Of a DNA stretch of 16,418 nucleotides, positions 8,540 through 16,394 are shown one piece after another. The notes under the pieces were generated by a model, which worked only from the letters and a program-made list of their open reading frames with translations, had not been told where the DNA came from and ran no database searches. Position 1 is the first letter of the stretch. The number at the start of each line of letters is the position of its first letter. A program made the translations under genes and the position numbers. Location of the stretch: the NCBI GenBank assembly GCA_002335115.1, contig DDCR01000017.1, positions 1 to 16,418 on the forward strand. The letters are read 5' to 3'. The stretch is from Oceanospirillaceae bacterium UBA2001 (lineage in GTDB: Bacteria > Pseudomonadota > Gammaproteobacteria > Pseudomonadales > Balneatricaceae).

Positions 8540-9850
8540 TTACGAATCCCAAGGATTTGCTGGTTTGCCTACAAAAGGCGTTGCATCCATCCCTATGCGA
8601 CTCAATATTTGTAAAAAATCTCGCTTTTGCAAGCGCACGTCCAAGATCATATGCCCTTGGTCGTTAATACCCTCTTTTTCTACCGCGTCCAAAGCAAACA
8701 GCTGGGCTCTTAAATTTCCATGCTGGGGTTGCAACACAATTTGTTGAGCAAATAACTCACCACCTAAACGCTCACTAATGGCCTGCACCAAAAGATCAAC
8801 CCCTTCTCCAGTTAAGGCACTTAGCCAAACCCTTCTTGGCACGCCATAACCATCTCTGTCGATCCGTGCGGGGCAATCATCTAACATATCAATCTTGTTG
8901 TATACCAACAAATGAGGCAGATCATCAGCACCAATTTCTGCCAATACAGAATCCACTTCCTCGATGTTGTCATCTCTTTTTTCGTCATGTGCGTCGATCA
9001 AATGCAACAATAACGTGGCTTCTGCCGTTTCTTGCAACGTAGCACGAAAGGCGTCTACGAGCTTGTGGGGCAGATGGCGAATAAAGCCAACGGTGTCCAC
9101 TAATATAGTGGGGCCAACATCTTTAATTTCAAGACGTCTAAAGGTGGGGTCTAAAGTAGCAAACAATTGGTCCGCAGCATACACTTGCGCTATTGTTATG
9201 CGGTTAAACAAACTGGATTTTCCCGCATTGGTGTAACCCACCAAAGAAATCGTTGGAACTTCAGCCCGACGGCCGGCTCGTCGCCCCTGTTCACGCTGCT
9301 TTCGCACCTTACCCAAGCGTTTCAATATTGTGTTGATACGCACCCGTAACAAACGCCGATCAGTTTCTAACTGAGTTTCGCCTGGGCCGCGCAGACCGAT
9401 ACCACCCTTTTGCCGCTCTAAGTGAGTCCATCCTCGAACTAAACGGGTGGACATGTGCTCTAACTGAGCCAACTCAACTTGCAATTTACCCTCATGGGTG
9501 CGGGCTCGTTGGGCAAAAATATCAAGTATCAAACCCGTACGATCCAAAACTCTGCACTGTAATTCGAGCTCCAGGCTTCTTTCTTGGCCTGGGCTTAACG
9601 CATGGTTAAAAATGACTATTTCGGCCTCGTGCTGATGTACCGCCAACTTAATCTCTTCCACTTTACCAGACCCAACATACGTTTTTGGGTGCGGAGTCGC
9701 GCGCGAACCACCAATGGTTTGTAGGGGATTTGCGCCAGCGGAATAAACCAGCTCTTTTAATTCATTAGCGTCTTCGCGCTCGCCTTCTTGGCCCATTTCT
9801 AAATGGACAAGAATCGCACGTTCGCCTGCTTGGTGACGTTCAAAGAACAA
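8540..9850 (-). CDS. hflX: Ribosome-associated GTPase HflX
   Basis: HflX is a GTPase that binds the 50S subunit and splits stalled or heat-stressed ribosomes. An N-terminal HflX domain (about 10-190, ending in the Gly-rich GGIGLRGPGETQLETDRR) precedes the G domain. In the 436-residue numbering used here, G1 is GYTNAGKS (205-212), the G2 region is FATLDPT (230-236), G3 is DTVG (252-255), G4 is NKID (318-321) and G5 is SALTG (344-348). I chose a TTG start at 9850. It gives MFFERHQAGERAILVHL, as in close homologues, and AGGTGA lies five bases upstream. The frame extends to a GTG at 9859, but that codon lies inside the AGGTGA motif and adds three residues. The gene is 66 bases after hfq, across an 8-bp hairpin, and 34 bases before hflK. 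Confidence 0.94.
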   Translation of the reverse strand: MFFERHQAGERAILVHLEMGQEGEREDANELKELVYSAGANPLQTIGGSRATPHPKTYVGSGKVEEIKLAVHQHEAEIVIFNHALSPGQERSLELELQCRVLDRTGLILDIFAQRARTHEGKLQVELAQLEHMSTRLVRGWTHLERQKGGIGLRGPGETQLETDRRLLRVRINTILKRLGKVRKQREQGRRAGRRAEVPTISLVGYTNAGKSSLFNRITIAQVYAADQLFATLDPTFRRLEIKDVGPTILVDTVGFIRHLPHKLVDAFRATLQETAEATLLLHLIDAHDEKRDDNIEEVDSVLAEIGADDLPHLLVYNKIDMLDDCPARIDRDGYGVPRRVWLSALTGEGVDLLVQAISERLGGELFAQQIVLQPQHGNLRAQLFALDAVEKEGINDQGHMILDVRLQKRDFLQILSRIGMDATPFVGKPANPWDS

Positions 9851-9855
9851 TATGA

Positions 9856-9861
9856 TCACCT
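9856..9861 (-). promoter_or_regulatory. hflX ribosome binding site that decides a TTG start
   Basis: AGGTGA on the minus strand with a five-base spacer to TTG (9850-9848). It contains the alternative GTG codon (9859-9857), which therefore has no usable Shine-Dalgarno sequence of its own. Confidence 0.65.
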
Positions 9862-9870
9862 AAATCAAAT

Positions 9871-9890
9871 CGAGCACCTTTTGGTGCTCG
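9871..9890 (-). terminator. 8-bp hairpin between hfq and hflX
   Basis: CGAGCACC (9871-9878) and GGTGCTCG (9883-9890) pair perfectly around four T. On the transcribed strand the downstream sequence is ATTTGATTT, an interrupted T tract, so it probably ends or pauses only part of the transcription leaving hfq and may protect the hfq 3' end. It ends ten bases before the hflX ribosome binding site. Confidence 0.7.
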
Positions 9891-9916
9891 TTGGGGTTTC
9901 AGAAAAACCATCAAAC

Positions 9917-10150
9917 CTATTCTAGTTCATCTTCTGCTGGCATTTTAACCGGCCGCGATGGCACAACAGTCGAAATAGCATGCTTATAAACCATTTGAGA
10001 GACTGTGTTTTTCAATAAAATGACAAACTGATCGAAGGACTCAATTTGCCCCTGTAACTTAATCCCATTGACCAAGAAAATAGAAACTGGTACCCGTTCT
10101 TTGCGTAATACGTTTAAATAAGGGTCTTGTAGTGTTTGCCCTTTTGACAT
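9917..10150 (-). CDS. hfq: RNA chaperone Hfq
   Basis: Hexameric Sm-like protein that pairs small regulatory RNAs with mRNAs. The ATG at 10150 gives 77 residues beginning [13 protein letters not shown]. The longer frame adds six residues (MTQGAI) upstream, which would read through the ribosome binding site AGGAGC and is absent from the family. The Sm1 and Sm2 motifs are intact ([23 protein letters not shown], then [12 protein letters not shown] with Y55, K56, H57). Other RNA-contact residues are Q8, Q41 and F42. The rim reads RKER (16-19). Residue 25 is Phe where enteric Hfq has Tyr. The acidic C-terminal tail is only about ten residues, much shorter than the E. coli tail. It lies after miaA, as is usual. 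The leader of about 100 bases carries a possible promoter and short repeats. Confidence 0.98.
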   Translation of the reverse strand: MSKGQTLQDPYLNVLRKERVPVSIFLVNGIKLQGQIESFDQFVILLKNTVSQMVYKHAISTVVPSRPVKMPAEDELE

Positions 10151-10154
10151 GATA

Positions 10155-10160
10155 GCTCCT
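10155..10160 (-). promoter_or_regulatory. hfq ribosome binding site
   Basis: AGGAGC on the minus strand is four bases before the ATG at 10150. It fixes the 77-residue start and rules out the in-frame ATG at 10168. Confidence 0.85.
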
Positions 10161-10175
10161 TGTGTCATTAGTCTA

Positions 10176-10189
10176 ACTTTAAACTTTAA
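10176..10189. repeat. Tandem heptamer in the hfq leader
   Basis: ACTTTAA occurs twice in tandem (10176-10182 and 10183-10189), reading TTAAAGT twice in the mRNA. With the flanking AACTT/AAGTT it can also form a weak AU hairpin just upstream of the hfq ribosome binding site. Confidence 0.6.
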
Positions 10190-10198
10190 GTTCGTTGG

Positions 10199-10227
10199 AT
10201 AATGCGTAAATACACCATTAGATGCAA
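10199..10227 (-). promoter_or_regulatory. Possible sigma-70 promoter for hfq
   Basis: On the minus strand TTGCAT (10227-10222) and CATTAT (10204-10199) are 17 bases apart. The match is 3/6 to the -35 and 4/6 to the -10 consensus, so it is weak but well spaced and well placed, giving a leader of about 40 bases before the hfq ATG. A promoter inside miaA, as in E. coli, is equally possible. Confidence 0.35.
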
Positions 10228-10250
10228 GGCGTTTTACGCAGCCTTTACGC
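10203..10250. repeat. GCGTAAA inverted and direct repeats at the miaA-hfq junction
   Basis: TGCGTAAA (10203-10210) faces TTTACGCA (10233-10240) across 22 bases, and TTTACGC recurs at 10244-10250, next to the miaA stop. The arms bracket the possible -35 element, so they could be an operator or a hairpin at the miaA 3' end. No T run follows, so it is not a clear terminator. Confidence 0.5.
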
Positions 10251-11206
10251 TAAGCCTCTATTCTATCGAATAATTGCAAAACTTTGAATGTTAATTTTGT
10301 ATCTAGGCTATTAAATATGTTGAGGTCTGGCCAACTTCGTAGCCAGGTTAGCTGCCTTTTGGCTAATTGCCGAGTCGCAACAATACCTTTGTACTGCATG
10401 GTTGGGTAATCGTATACGCCAGTCAGGTGCTGCCACATCTGACGATAACCCACGCACCGCATAGATGGTAAATCGAGGTGTAAGTCCCCGCGCTCTATGA
10501 GGCGCTCCACTTCGTGCTTAAAACCTTGCTGCAACATTATTTCAAAGCGTTGCTCAATCCGTTCGTGCAACACAGACCGCTGTGCCGGCCAAACTCCAAC
10601 GGATGTCACTTGATAGGGCAACCGCTTTTGCTTTTGCTTAGACCAATGGGTGGTTAAAGTTTCTCCACTGAGCAAGAAGACTTCCATAGCCCGCGTAATG
10701 CGCTGTGCATCAGCCGCATTAATTCGTGCGCCAGACTCAGCGTCAATGGCACATAAACGTAAATGCATCGCACTTAATCCATAGTCATCTATGTCTTGCT
10801 CTAACTGCTGCCTCGTGGCAGGATCTGAGGCAGGCAATGTTGCTAAACCGTCCATTAGCGCTTTGTAGTACATCATGGTACCACCTACCAATAAAGGCAC
10901 TTTGCCACGGGCCGTAATTTGGACCATCAAGTCTAGAGCATCAGCACGAAACCGAGCCACTGAATAGGCTTCCAGAGGGTCACAAATATTAATCAGATGG
11001 TGTGGTGCCGTCTTTAAGGTGGCCGCATCGGGTTTGGCACTGCCAATGTTCATACCTTTGTAGATCTGTGCTGAATCCACAGAAATAATTTCACAGGCTC
11101 GCTGTTGCACCAACTCTATAGCGAGGTCTGTTTTCCCTGCCGCGGTGGGACCCATTAAAAAAATAGCGGGCGGCAATTGATCAGCTGCAAGCTGAATTGA
11201 AGACAC
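10250..11206 (-). CDS. miaA: tRNA dimethylallyltransferase MiaA
   Basis: Transfers dimethylallyl from dimethylallyl diphosphate to N6 of A37 in tRNAs reading UNN codons, the first step to ms2i6A. The 318 residues are the normal length. The P-loop GPTAAGKT is at 19-26. DSAQIYKGMNIGSAKP (44-59) carries the catalytic Asp region, followed by HHLINICDPLEAYSVARF (69-86) and PLLVGGTMMYYKALMDGL (104-121). INAADAQRITRAMEV (162-176) and the C-terminal MRCVGYRQMW (249-258) are also typical. The start is a GTG four bases after the mutL TAA stop, with GAGGG in the mutL 3' end as ribosome binding site, so translation is probably coupled. Its stop is 99 bases before the hfq ATG. MiaA and Hfq share this locus across many gammaproteobacteria. 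Confidence 0.97.
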   Translation of the reverse strand: MSSIQLAADQLPPAIFLMGPTAAGKTDLAIELVQQRACEIISVDSAQIYKGMNIGSAKPDAATLKTAPHHLINICDPLEAYSVARFRADALDLMVQITARGKVPLLVGGTMMYYKALMDGLATLPASDPATRQQLEQDIDDYGLSAMHLRLCAIDAESGARINAADAQRITRAMEVFLLSGETLTTHWSKQKQKRLPYQVTSVGVWPAQRSVLHERIEQRFEIMLQQGFKHEVERLIERGDLHLDLPSMRCVGYRQMWQHLTGVYDYPTMQYKGIVATRQLAKRQLTWLRSWPDLNIFNSLDTKLTFKVLQLFDRIEA

Positions 11207-11209
11207 TAA

Positions 11210-13084
11210 TTACTGCCCTCGCATAAATAACTTGTCTAACTCAGATAGACTTAACTGAGTCCATGTAGGACGCCCATGATTGCATTGACCACTGCGCTCC
11301 GTAATTTCCATATCTCGCAACAACGCGTTCATTTCGACATGATTAAGTCGACGGTTAGCCCGCACCGCCCCATGGCATGCCATGGTACCTAAGAGTTCAT
11401 TATGAGCAGCCCTGATGCGATCACTGCTTCCATAGGTAACGACATCTGCCAATACATCACGCACCAGTTGTTCAACATTAGCATGTTGCAACAAACTCGG
11501 TACTTGCCGCACCAGTATATTTTCACTGCCAGCCCTATCAATGACAAAACCTAGCTCAGCAAATAGCTCTTGCTGAGTCTCCACTTGATCGGCCTCGCGG
11601 GAACTTACAGCGATGGAGATAGGCACTAATAAAGGCTGTGCTTTTATACCCTGTTGGGCCCAAGAAATTTTCATTTTTTCATAAACAATACGCTCATGAG
11701 CCGCATGCATATCGACTAATATTAAGCCTTTAGCATTTTCAGACACAATATAAATGCCATGTAATTGGGCCACAGCGTAACCCAAAGGAGGCACTTGGCC
11801 AGCCTCTGTGACAGCAGCCTCTGACGCATTGAGGTCTCCATGCAAGCTTGCATACACTTGAGCTTGTTCTTGCATTTGCCTTGGAGAATACTGATTGAAA
11901 GAAGCGCCCTGCCAAGGCATAGGCTGCATGGCTGGTGCTGCAGGGTTACCTGCTGCTTGGCCCAAGTCTACTTGAGTTTGACCCGCAAACACCCCTGCCT
12001 CAAGCCCCTGTACTGGCATTGCCGCCTGTTCTTGCATCACTCCCAACTGTTCAATTCCGCCCCCAGTCGGTGTTTCTGGTCGAACCTGAGCCAAGGCTTT
12101 ATGTAAACTCCGAAAAATAAAATCATGCACTAGGCGACCATCACGAAACCGCACTTCGTTTTTAGTAGGGTGGACGTTCACATCTACATTGGCTGACTCG
12201 AGCTCTAAATACAAAACAAAGGCTGGATGACGGCCGTGGTAAAGCACATCACGGTAGGCCTGACGAACAGCATGGCCCACTAACTTGTCACGCACTACAC
12301 GGCCGTTCACAAAAAAGTACTGTAAGTCCATTTGGCTGCGAGAAAAAGTGGGCAATCCAACCCATCCCCATAACCTTAAACCGGGCGCTTCCATATCTAT
12401 ATGCAAAGCTTGTTCTATGAAGGCGGGTCCACACACACTAGCCACACGTTTTTCTTGCGCGGCTTGGGTATCTGCTGGACGTAAGTTGTGAATCACTTTT
12501 TGATTGTGCTTCAGGCTAAAGGCCACGTCAAAACGACTTAAGGCCAGACGTTTTATCACTTCTTCTAAATGACCAAACTCCGTTTTTTCTGTGCGTAAAA
12601 ACTTTCGCCTAGCAGGGGTATTAAAAAACAAGTCCCTGACTTCAACGCTCGTGCCTGTAGGATGCGCAGCAGGCTGCAATTGTGCCTTCATATCGCGGCC
12701 TTCAGTGATCACTTGCCAAGCGTTGTCTTGATCCTCAACATTGGATGTTAACGTTAGCCTAGATACCGAACTTACACTCGCTAACGCCTCTCCACGGAAG
12801 CCAAGACTTTTTACTGATTCTAAATCGTCTAAACTAGAGATTTTACTGGTTGCATGTCGACTCAGCGCCAACTCAAGATCTTGTTCACCAATACCGGTAC
12901 CATTATCTCGCACCCGCATCAGCTTTACGCCGCCTTGTTCTGCTTCGACATCAATTCTTGTGGCTTTAGCGTCGAGACAGTTTTCCAACAGTTCTTTTAT
13001 GACTGAGGCTGGCCGTTCTACCACTTCACCGGCAGCAATTTGGTTGGCCAAACGAGGACTTAGTTGATGGATTTTTGCAATCAT
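11210..13084 (-). CDS. mutL: DNA mismatch repair protein MutL, endonuclease type
   Basis: MutL links mismatch recognition by MutS to strand incision. The 624 residues have an N-terminal GHKL ATPase with ELLENCLDA (31-39; E31 and N35), DNGTGI (60-65) and GFRGEAL (95-101), then a transducer domain with NTPARRKFL (155-163) and [11 protein letters not shown] (303-313). A Gln/Ala/Pro-rich linker (about 335-430) leads to the C-terminal dimerisation domain. That domain carries DMHA(X)2E(X)4E (D458, H460, E464, E469), ACHGAVR (569-575) and CNHGRPT (601-607). These match the nuclease motifs of MutL proteins from species without MutH, and differ from E. coli MutL. The nicking activity is therefore inferred to lie in MutL itself. 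The gene is 32 bases after amiB and four bases before the miaA GTG. Confidence 0.97.
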   Translation of the reverse strand: MIAKIHQLSPRLANQIAAGEVVERPASVIKELLENCLDAKATRIDVEAEQGGVKLMRVRDNGTGIGEQDLELALSRHATSKISSLDDLESVKSLGFRGEALASVSSVSRLTLTSNVEDQDNAWQVITEGRDMKAQLQPAAHPTGTSVEVRDLFFNTPARRKFLRTEKTEFGHLEEVIKRLALSRFDVAFSLKHNQKVIHNLRPADTQAAQEKRVASVCGPAFIEQALHIDMEAPGLRLWGWVGLPTFSRSQMDLQYFFVNGRVVRDKLVGHAVRQAYRDVLYHGRHPAFVLYLELESANVDVNVHPTKNEVRFRDGRLVHDFIFRSLHKALAQVRPETPTGGGIEQLGVMQEQAAMPVQGLEAGVFAGQTQVDLGQAAGNPAAPAMQPMPWQGASFNQYSPRQMQEQAQVYASLHGDLNASEAAVTEAGQVPPLGYAVAQLHGIYIVSENAKGLILVDMHAAHERIVYEKMKISWAQQGIKAQPLLVPISIAVSSREADQVETQQELFAELGFVIDRAGSENILVRQVPSLLQHANVEQLVRDVLADVVTYGSSDRIRAAHNELLGTMACHGAVRANRRLNHVEMNALLRDMEITERSGQCNHGRPTWTQLSLSELDKLFMRGQ

Positions 13085-13116
13085 TGGGGACTCGTAATCA
13101 ATAATGGGCAGGCCAA

Positions 13117-14484
13117 CTAGCCAGCTGGAATAATTAGTACTCTACCCACCTGCAAGGTGGATTTATTAGTCATTTTATTAGCAATTTGCAACCGCTTCAC
13201 ACTGGTACTAAAACGTTGAGCAATGCGTGAAAGTGTATCACCTGACACCACCTTATAGGAGCGTAATTTTCGCTTTGCTTCTACCACAGAGGCAATGTAA
13301 GTATTCGCTTCAGGGTGATTGTAAAAGTAGTTTTTTATACCCATAAAAATAGCCCTTGCCATTTTTTGTTGATACTGCTTAGTGCGCAGTTTTGCAGCCT
13401 CACCAGGGTTAGAAATAAACCCAGTTTCCACAAGAATAGAGGGCACATCGGGTGATTTAAGCACCACAAAGCCCGCTTTTTCTACATGTTTTTTGTGCAA
13501 CTTAGCAATTTTCCCGATATGTCCAAGCACTTCTCGAGCAATGCCCTCACCAGTTGTTTGGCTGTAGTTCATAGACATATCAATTAATGTCATCACCACA
13601 TCATCCTCTTTATCTTCCAAACTAATGCCACCAATGCCTCCAATTTGGTCAGCATCATTTTCTTTTTGCGCCAACCATCGTCCCATTTCACTCGAGGCTC
13701 CTCGAGACGACAATATCCACACCGATGCCCCTTTGGCTTTGCCATTTTTAAAAGCATCGGCATGAATAGAAATAAACAAATCGGCCTTGGCTTTGCGGGC
13801 TTTGTTGGTTCGACCCCTCAAACTAATATAGTAATCACCTGTGCGAGTCAGCAGCGGCTCAAACCCTGGTTCCTTTTTTAATAGCGCTTCTAGGTATTTC
13901 GCAATGCTTAAAACCACACGCTTTTCTTGTAGCTTTTTACCACCAAACCTGGGGCCCAAAGCACCAGGGTCTTCGCCACCATGGCCAGCATCTATGGCAA
14001 TCAGAATATCCCTTTGACTATCCAGCAGGTCCAAGCTGCTTAGGGCAGTGGTTTTTGGCTGTGATGGCTGTACCACGGCGCCTGTTGCCAGTTTTACCGG
14101 CGGTTTTTTATAATTGGATAAGTCGACCACCAAACGATGACCATAACTCGAGTTCGGCACCAAGGTGAAAATTTTATGATTAGTTTTGTACGCTAAGTCG
14201 AGTACTAACCTTAATTTGTTATCGCTACGTTGGCTAGACCGAATGCTACGTATGGGACTATTAGTAAAGTCTAATACTAAAGAGGTGGCTAAAGTACTTC
14301 GATCAATATCAATCACTAGACGGTCTGGGTTATCTAGCGTAATTTTTTCAAAGGTAACAGCAGCACTGGTGTCAAACACTAACCGAGTATTATCAGGAGC
14401 AGGCCAAATACGAATATTTTCTATACTGGCTGCCCACGTATGCACGGGGCAGCTCACTAAGAAAGCCAACAACAACAACCTCAT
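13117..14484 (-). CDS. amiB: N-acetylmuramoyl-L-alanine amidase with AMIN and LysM domains (AmiB/AmiC type)
   Basis: Periplasmic zinc amidase that cuts the amide between N-acetylmuramic acid and L-alanine in peptidoglycan during daughter-cell separation. The 455 residues start with a signal peptide (about 1-19, [19 protein letters not shown]), then an AMIN domain (about 20-125) that targets the septum. The Amidase_3 domain follows (about 158-385) with zinc and catalytic residues H168 (AIDAGHGG), E187 (LQEKR), H241 (ISIHADAF) and E353 (LVETGF). The segment [23 protein letters not shown] (282-304) matches the autoinhibitory helix released by EnvC/NlpD-type activators. A single LysM domain ends the protein (about 409-454, [17 protein letters not shown]), binding glycan. 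The start ATG overlaps the tsaE stop (ATGA), and AAGG precedes it. amiB is used because of locus position between tsaE and mutL. Confidence 0.95.
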   Translation of the reverse strand: MRLLLLAFLVSCPVHTWAASIENIRIWPAPDNTRLVFDTSAAVTFEKITLDNPDRLVIDIDRSTLATSLVLDFTNSPIRSIRSSQRSDNKLRLVLDLAYKTNHKIFTLVPNSSYGHRLVVDLSNYKKPPVKLATGAVVQPSQPKTTALSSLDLLDSQRDILIAIDAGHGGEDPGALGPRFGGKKLQEKRVVLSIAKYLEALLKKEPGFEPLLTRTGDYYISLRGRTNKARKAKADLFISIHADAFKNGKAKGASVWILSSRGASSEMGRWLAQKENDADQIGGIGGISLEDKEDDVVMTLIDMSMNYSQTTGEGIAREVLGHIGKIAKLHKKHVEKAGFVVLKSPDVPSILVETGFISNPGEAAKLRTKQYQQKMARAIFMGIKNYFYNHPEANTYIASVVEAKRKLRSYKVVSGDTLSRIAQRFSTSVKRLQIANKMTNKSTLQVGRVLIIPAG

Positions 14485-14963
14485 TGCTTTACCTTACCTA
14501 GGTGAACCAAGACGCCATCACCCATGTTGGTTTGAGCCACAAAGGTAAGTTTGCGCCCCCGCTCCAACGGGTGAATTGTTAAAACAACATCAGCATTGGG
14601 TAAGAAACCCCTACCTTTATCCGGCCACTCTATCAAATTAATCGCACAGCCATCAAAGTAGTCTCGAATACCCAAGTATTCTAATTCTTCAGGGTGCCCC
14701 AAGCGATAAAGGTCGAAGTGATGTACCTTTTGCTGCTTAAACTGATAAGGTTCCACCAGTGTATAAGTAGGGCTTTTGGTTGCTCCTTGATGGCCAAAAT
14801 GGCGCATAATCCCTCTGGTGAAGGTGGTTTTTCCCATACCCAAGTCGCCTTGTAAAAATACTGTCACTCCTGGAGCAGTCGCACTTAACACCTGACCAAA
14901 TCGCATACCCAAAGCCACCATTGCATCTTCTCCGTGGGCTTGTAGTTGGTACTCTTGGGACAT
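14481..14963 (-). CDS. tsaE: tRNA threonylcarbamoyladenosine biosynthesis ATPase TsaE
   Basis: P-loop ATPase that works with TsaB and TsaD to form N6-threonylcarbamoyladenosine at A37 of ANN-reading tRNAs, an essential modification in many bacteria. The 160 residues match the family. Walker A is GDLGMGKTT (39-47), followed by the family motifs SPTYTLVEPY (64-73), HHFDLYRL (81-88) and the Walker B-like region LIEWPDKG (110-117). It is the first gene of the leftward block. AGGA is 11 bases before the ATG, a long spacing, but no other in-frame start fits better. The stop overlaps the amiB start by four bases. In E. coli and many relatives the nnr (yjeF) gene sits between queG and tsaE; here tsaE directly faces queG. 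Confidence 0.97.
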   Translation of the reverse strand: MSQEYQLQAHGEDAMVALGMRFGQVLSATAPGVTVFLQGDLGMGKTTFTRGIMRHFGHQGATKSPTYTLVEPYQFKQQKVHHFDLYRLGHPEELEYLGIRDYFDGCAINLIEWPDKGRGFLPNADVVLTIHPLERGRKLTFVAQTNMGDGVLVHLGKVKQ

Positions 14964-15109
14964 GAAGGCATTGATCCTATGTTGTGGGTCATTTAATAGA
15001 TTGCAATATAGCCTAAAAGCACAATAAAAACCGCCATTCTAGTCGTTATTTCATTGGTTTTTTTAGTTTTTACAGCTTCGTGTGATTCGACTAGGTTAGA
15101 ATAAGCGCT
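14964..15109. promoter_or_regulatory. Divergent tsaE/queG promoter region
   Basis: This 146-base gap between divergently read genes must hold both promoters. Leftward, TATATT (15010-15005) is a possible -10 about 41 bases before the tsaE ATG, without a clear -35. Rightward, TAGAAT (15097-15102) is a possible -10 for queG, and TTTACA (15069-15074) a -35-like hexamer that is too far from it for ideal spacing. T runs at 15058-15064 and 15067-15071 could act as an UP-like or curved element. Confidence 0.5.
15097..15102 (+). promoter_or_regulatory. Possible -10 element placing the queG start of transcription at its ATG
   Basis: TAGAAT ends seven bases before the queG ATG, which would put the first transcribed base at or next to the A of ATG. 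No Shine-Dalgarno sequence lies at a usable distance, and a TAG at 15092 stops the frame just upstream. Both fit a leaderless mRNA. The -35 region is poor. Confidence 0.35.
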
Positions 15110-16309
15110 ATGCCAACATTAAACGCTCCATTATCAGCGGCACCACCTTCGCCACCTTCGCCAACTTCGCCCCCAGCCCTCACAGAGCAGGAGCTTGCAG
15201 ATATTGCCCTGCGTATCAAACAACTGGCTGAAGAATTTGGCTTTGCCGATTGTGGCATTACTGATACGGATAACGAAGCAGCAGGTCAACGCCTCGAACA
15301 GTGGTTAGATCTTGGCTACCATGCCAACATGGACTACATGAGTAAACACGGTAGCAAACGTTATCGTGCCCATGAACTGGTGCCAGGTACACAGCGCATC
15401 ATATGTTTACGCATGGATTACTTAGACCCAACGTTAACCACGCTCAGCACTCTCGAAGATGCAGAACAAGCTTATATTGCTCGCTATGCCCTTGGCCGCG
15501 ATTACCATAAACTGGTGCGCAAGCGCTTGGCGCAACTGAGTAAAGCCATTGAAGCTTTAGTCGGCCCATTTGGCCACCGTGTGTTCGTTGACAGCGCTCC
15601 TGTGCTAGAAAAACCCCTTGCACAAAAAGCGGGTCTGGGCTGGCAAGGCAAACACACCCTGCTTATCAACCGCAAGCAAGGGTCTTGGTTTTTTTTAGGT
15701 GAGATCTTTATTGATCTGCCGCTCCCGATTGACCCCCCCTATGATAAGGACCATTGCAGTCGATGCAGTTCCTGCATGACGGTATGCCCAACCTCCGCTT
15801 TTCCTGAGCCTTATGTGCTTGATGCCAACCGTTGTATAGCCTACCTGACGATAGAACACAAAGGCTCTATTGACGAAGAACTGCGTCCATTAATGGGCAA
15901 CCGCGTCTTTGGTTGCGATGATTGTCAACTGGCCTGTCCGTGGAACCGAGCCCCAGCGGTGAGCCATGAAGATGACTTTAAACCTCGTCACGGATTAGAC
16001 CAAGCGAAATTAGCCGAGCTATTTATGTGGACGCAAGAGCAATTCCTTAGCCGCACCGAAGGCTCACCCATAAGGCGTGCTGGGTTTGAAGGTTGGCAAC
16101 GCAATTTAGCTATCGGTTTAGGTAATGGTCCGGCCACAGAAAATATTATCAAGGCACTTAATGATCAGCAGCCTTTGGCCAGTCCAATGGTTAAGGAGCA
16201 CATAGACTGGGCCCTAAAACAACTGCAGCAGCGCCAAAAGCAACTCATTCAATTAACGCCTGTGCCTTTAAGGACTCATCTAATCAAAAAACTAAAACAC
16301 CTCACCTGA
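15110..16309 (+). CDS. queG: Epoxyqueuosine reductase QueG
   Basis: Cobalamin- and iron-sulfur-dependent enzyme that reduces epoxyqueuosine to queuosine in tRNA, the last step of Q synthesis at wobble position 34. The 399 residues have an N-terminal DUF1730 domain (about 45-210) with the conserved HRVFVDSAPVLEKPLAQKAGLGWQGKHT (D161 is the likely catalytic acid). The two [4Fe-4S] binding segments follow: CSRCSSCMTVCP (C216, C219, C222, C226), RCIAYLTIEHKG (C242) and GCDDCQLACPWN (C269, C272, C276). A helical HEAT-like C terminus binds tRNA (about 310-375, SPIRRAGFEGWQRNLAIGLGN). The first 23 residues are an unusual Ala/Pro/Ser stretch partly made of a 9-bp DNA repeat. The start is fixed by an upstream in-frame stop at 15092. 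Expressed divergently from tsaE. Confidence 0.97.
   Translation: MPTLNAPLSAAPPSPPSPTSPPALTEQELADIALRIKQLAEEFGFADCGITDTDNEAAGQRLEQWLDLGYHANMDYMSKHGSKRYRAHELVPGTQRIICLRMDYLDPTLTTLSTLEDAEQAYIARYALGRDYHKLVRKRLAQLSKAIEALVGPFGHRVFVDSAPVLEKPLAQKAGLGWQGKHTLLINRKQGSWFFLGEIFIDLPLPIDPPYDKDHCSRCSSCMTVCPTSAFPEPYVLDANRCIAYLTIEHKGSIDEELRPLMGNRVFGCDDCQLACPWNRAPAVSHEDDFKPRHGLDQAKLAELFMWTQEQFLSRTEGSPIRRAGFEGWQRNLAIGLGNGPATENIIKALNDQQPLASPMVKEHIDWALKQLQQRQKQLIQLTPVPLRTHLIKKLKHLT
15143..15169 (+). repeat. Triplicated 9-bp repeat coding for Pro/Ser in QueG
   Basis: CCACCTTCG occurs at 15143-15151 and 15152-15160, and as CCAACTTCG at 15161-15169, in frame. It codes for PPSPPSPTS (residues 12-20). The unit length keeps frame, so copy number could vary without breaking the gene. 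Confidence 0.8.
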
Positions 16310-16335
16310 GTGTTTCTAAACCTCAAACATAATGC

Positions 16336-16368
16336 AAATTTAGTAGTATTTATACAACTGCTAAATTT
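16336..16368 (+). terminator. AT-rich 12-bp hairpin downstream of queG
   Basis: AAATTTAGTAGT (16336-16347) pairs with ACTGCTAAATTT (16357-16368) with one G-U pair and a nine-base loop, 26 bases past the queG stop. The stem ends in TTT, so it may serve as a terminator, but the low GC content and the lack of a real T run make this weak. Confidence 0.45.
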
Positions 16369-16394
16369 CTAGAAGAGTCAACTTTATCCCTCTG

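Noticed and set aside
10151..10168. A longer Hfq starting at ATG 10168
   Set aside because: The extra codons run through the AGGAGC ribosome binding site, and Hfq proteins begin with MSKG at the ATG at 10150.
10203..10250. The GCGTAAA repeats as a miaA terminator or short CRISPR-like array
   Set aside because: No T run follows the stem, and three 7-8 base copies with unequal spacing and mixed orientation do not form a CRISPR array.
12000..12210. MutL linker as a sign of a broken or fused gene
   Set aside because: The Gln/Ala/Pro-rich stretch is the normal variable linker between the ATPase and C-terminal domains; the frame is intact throughout.
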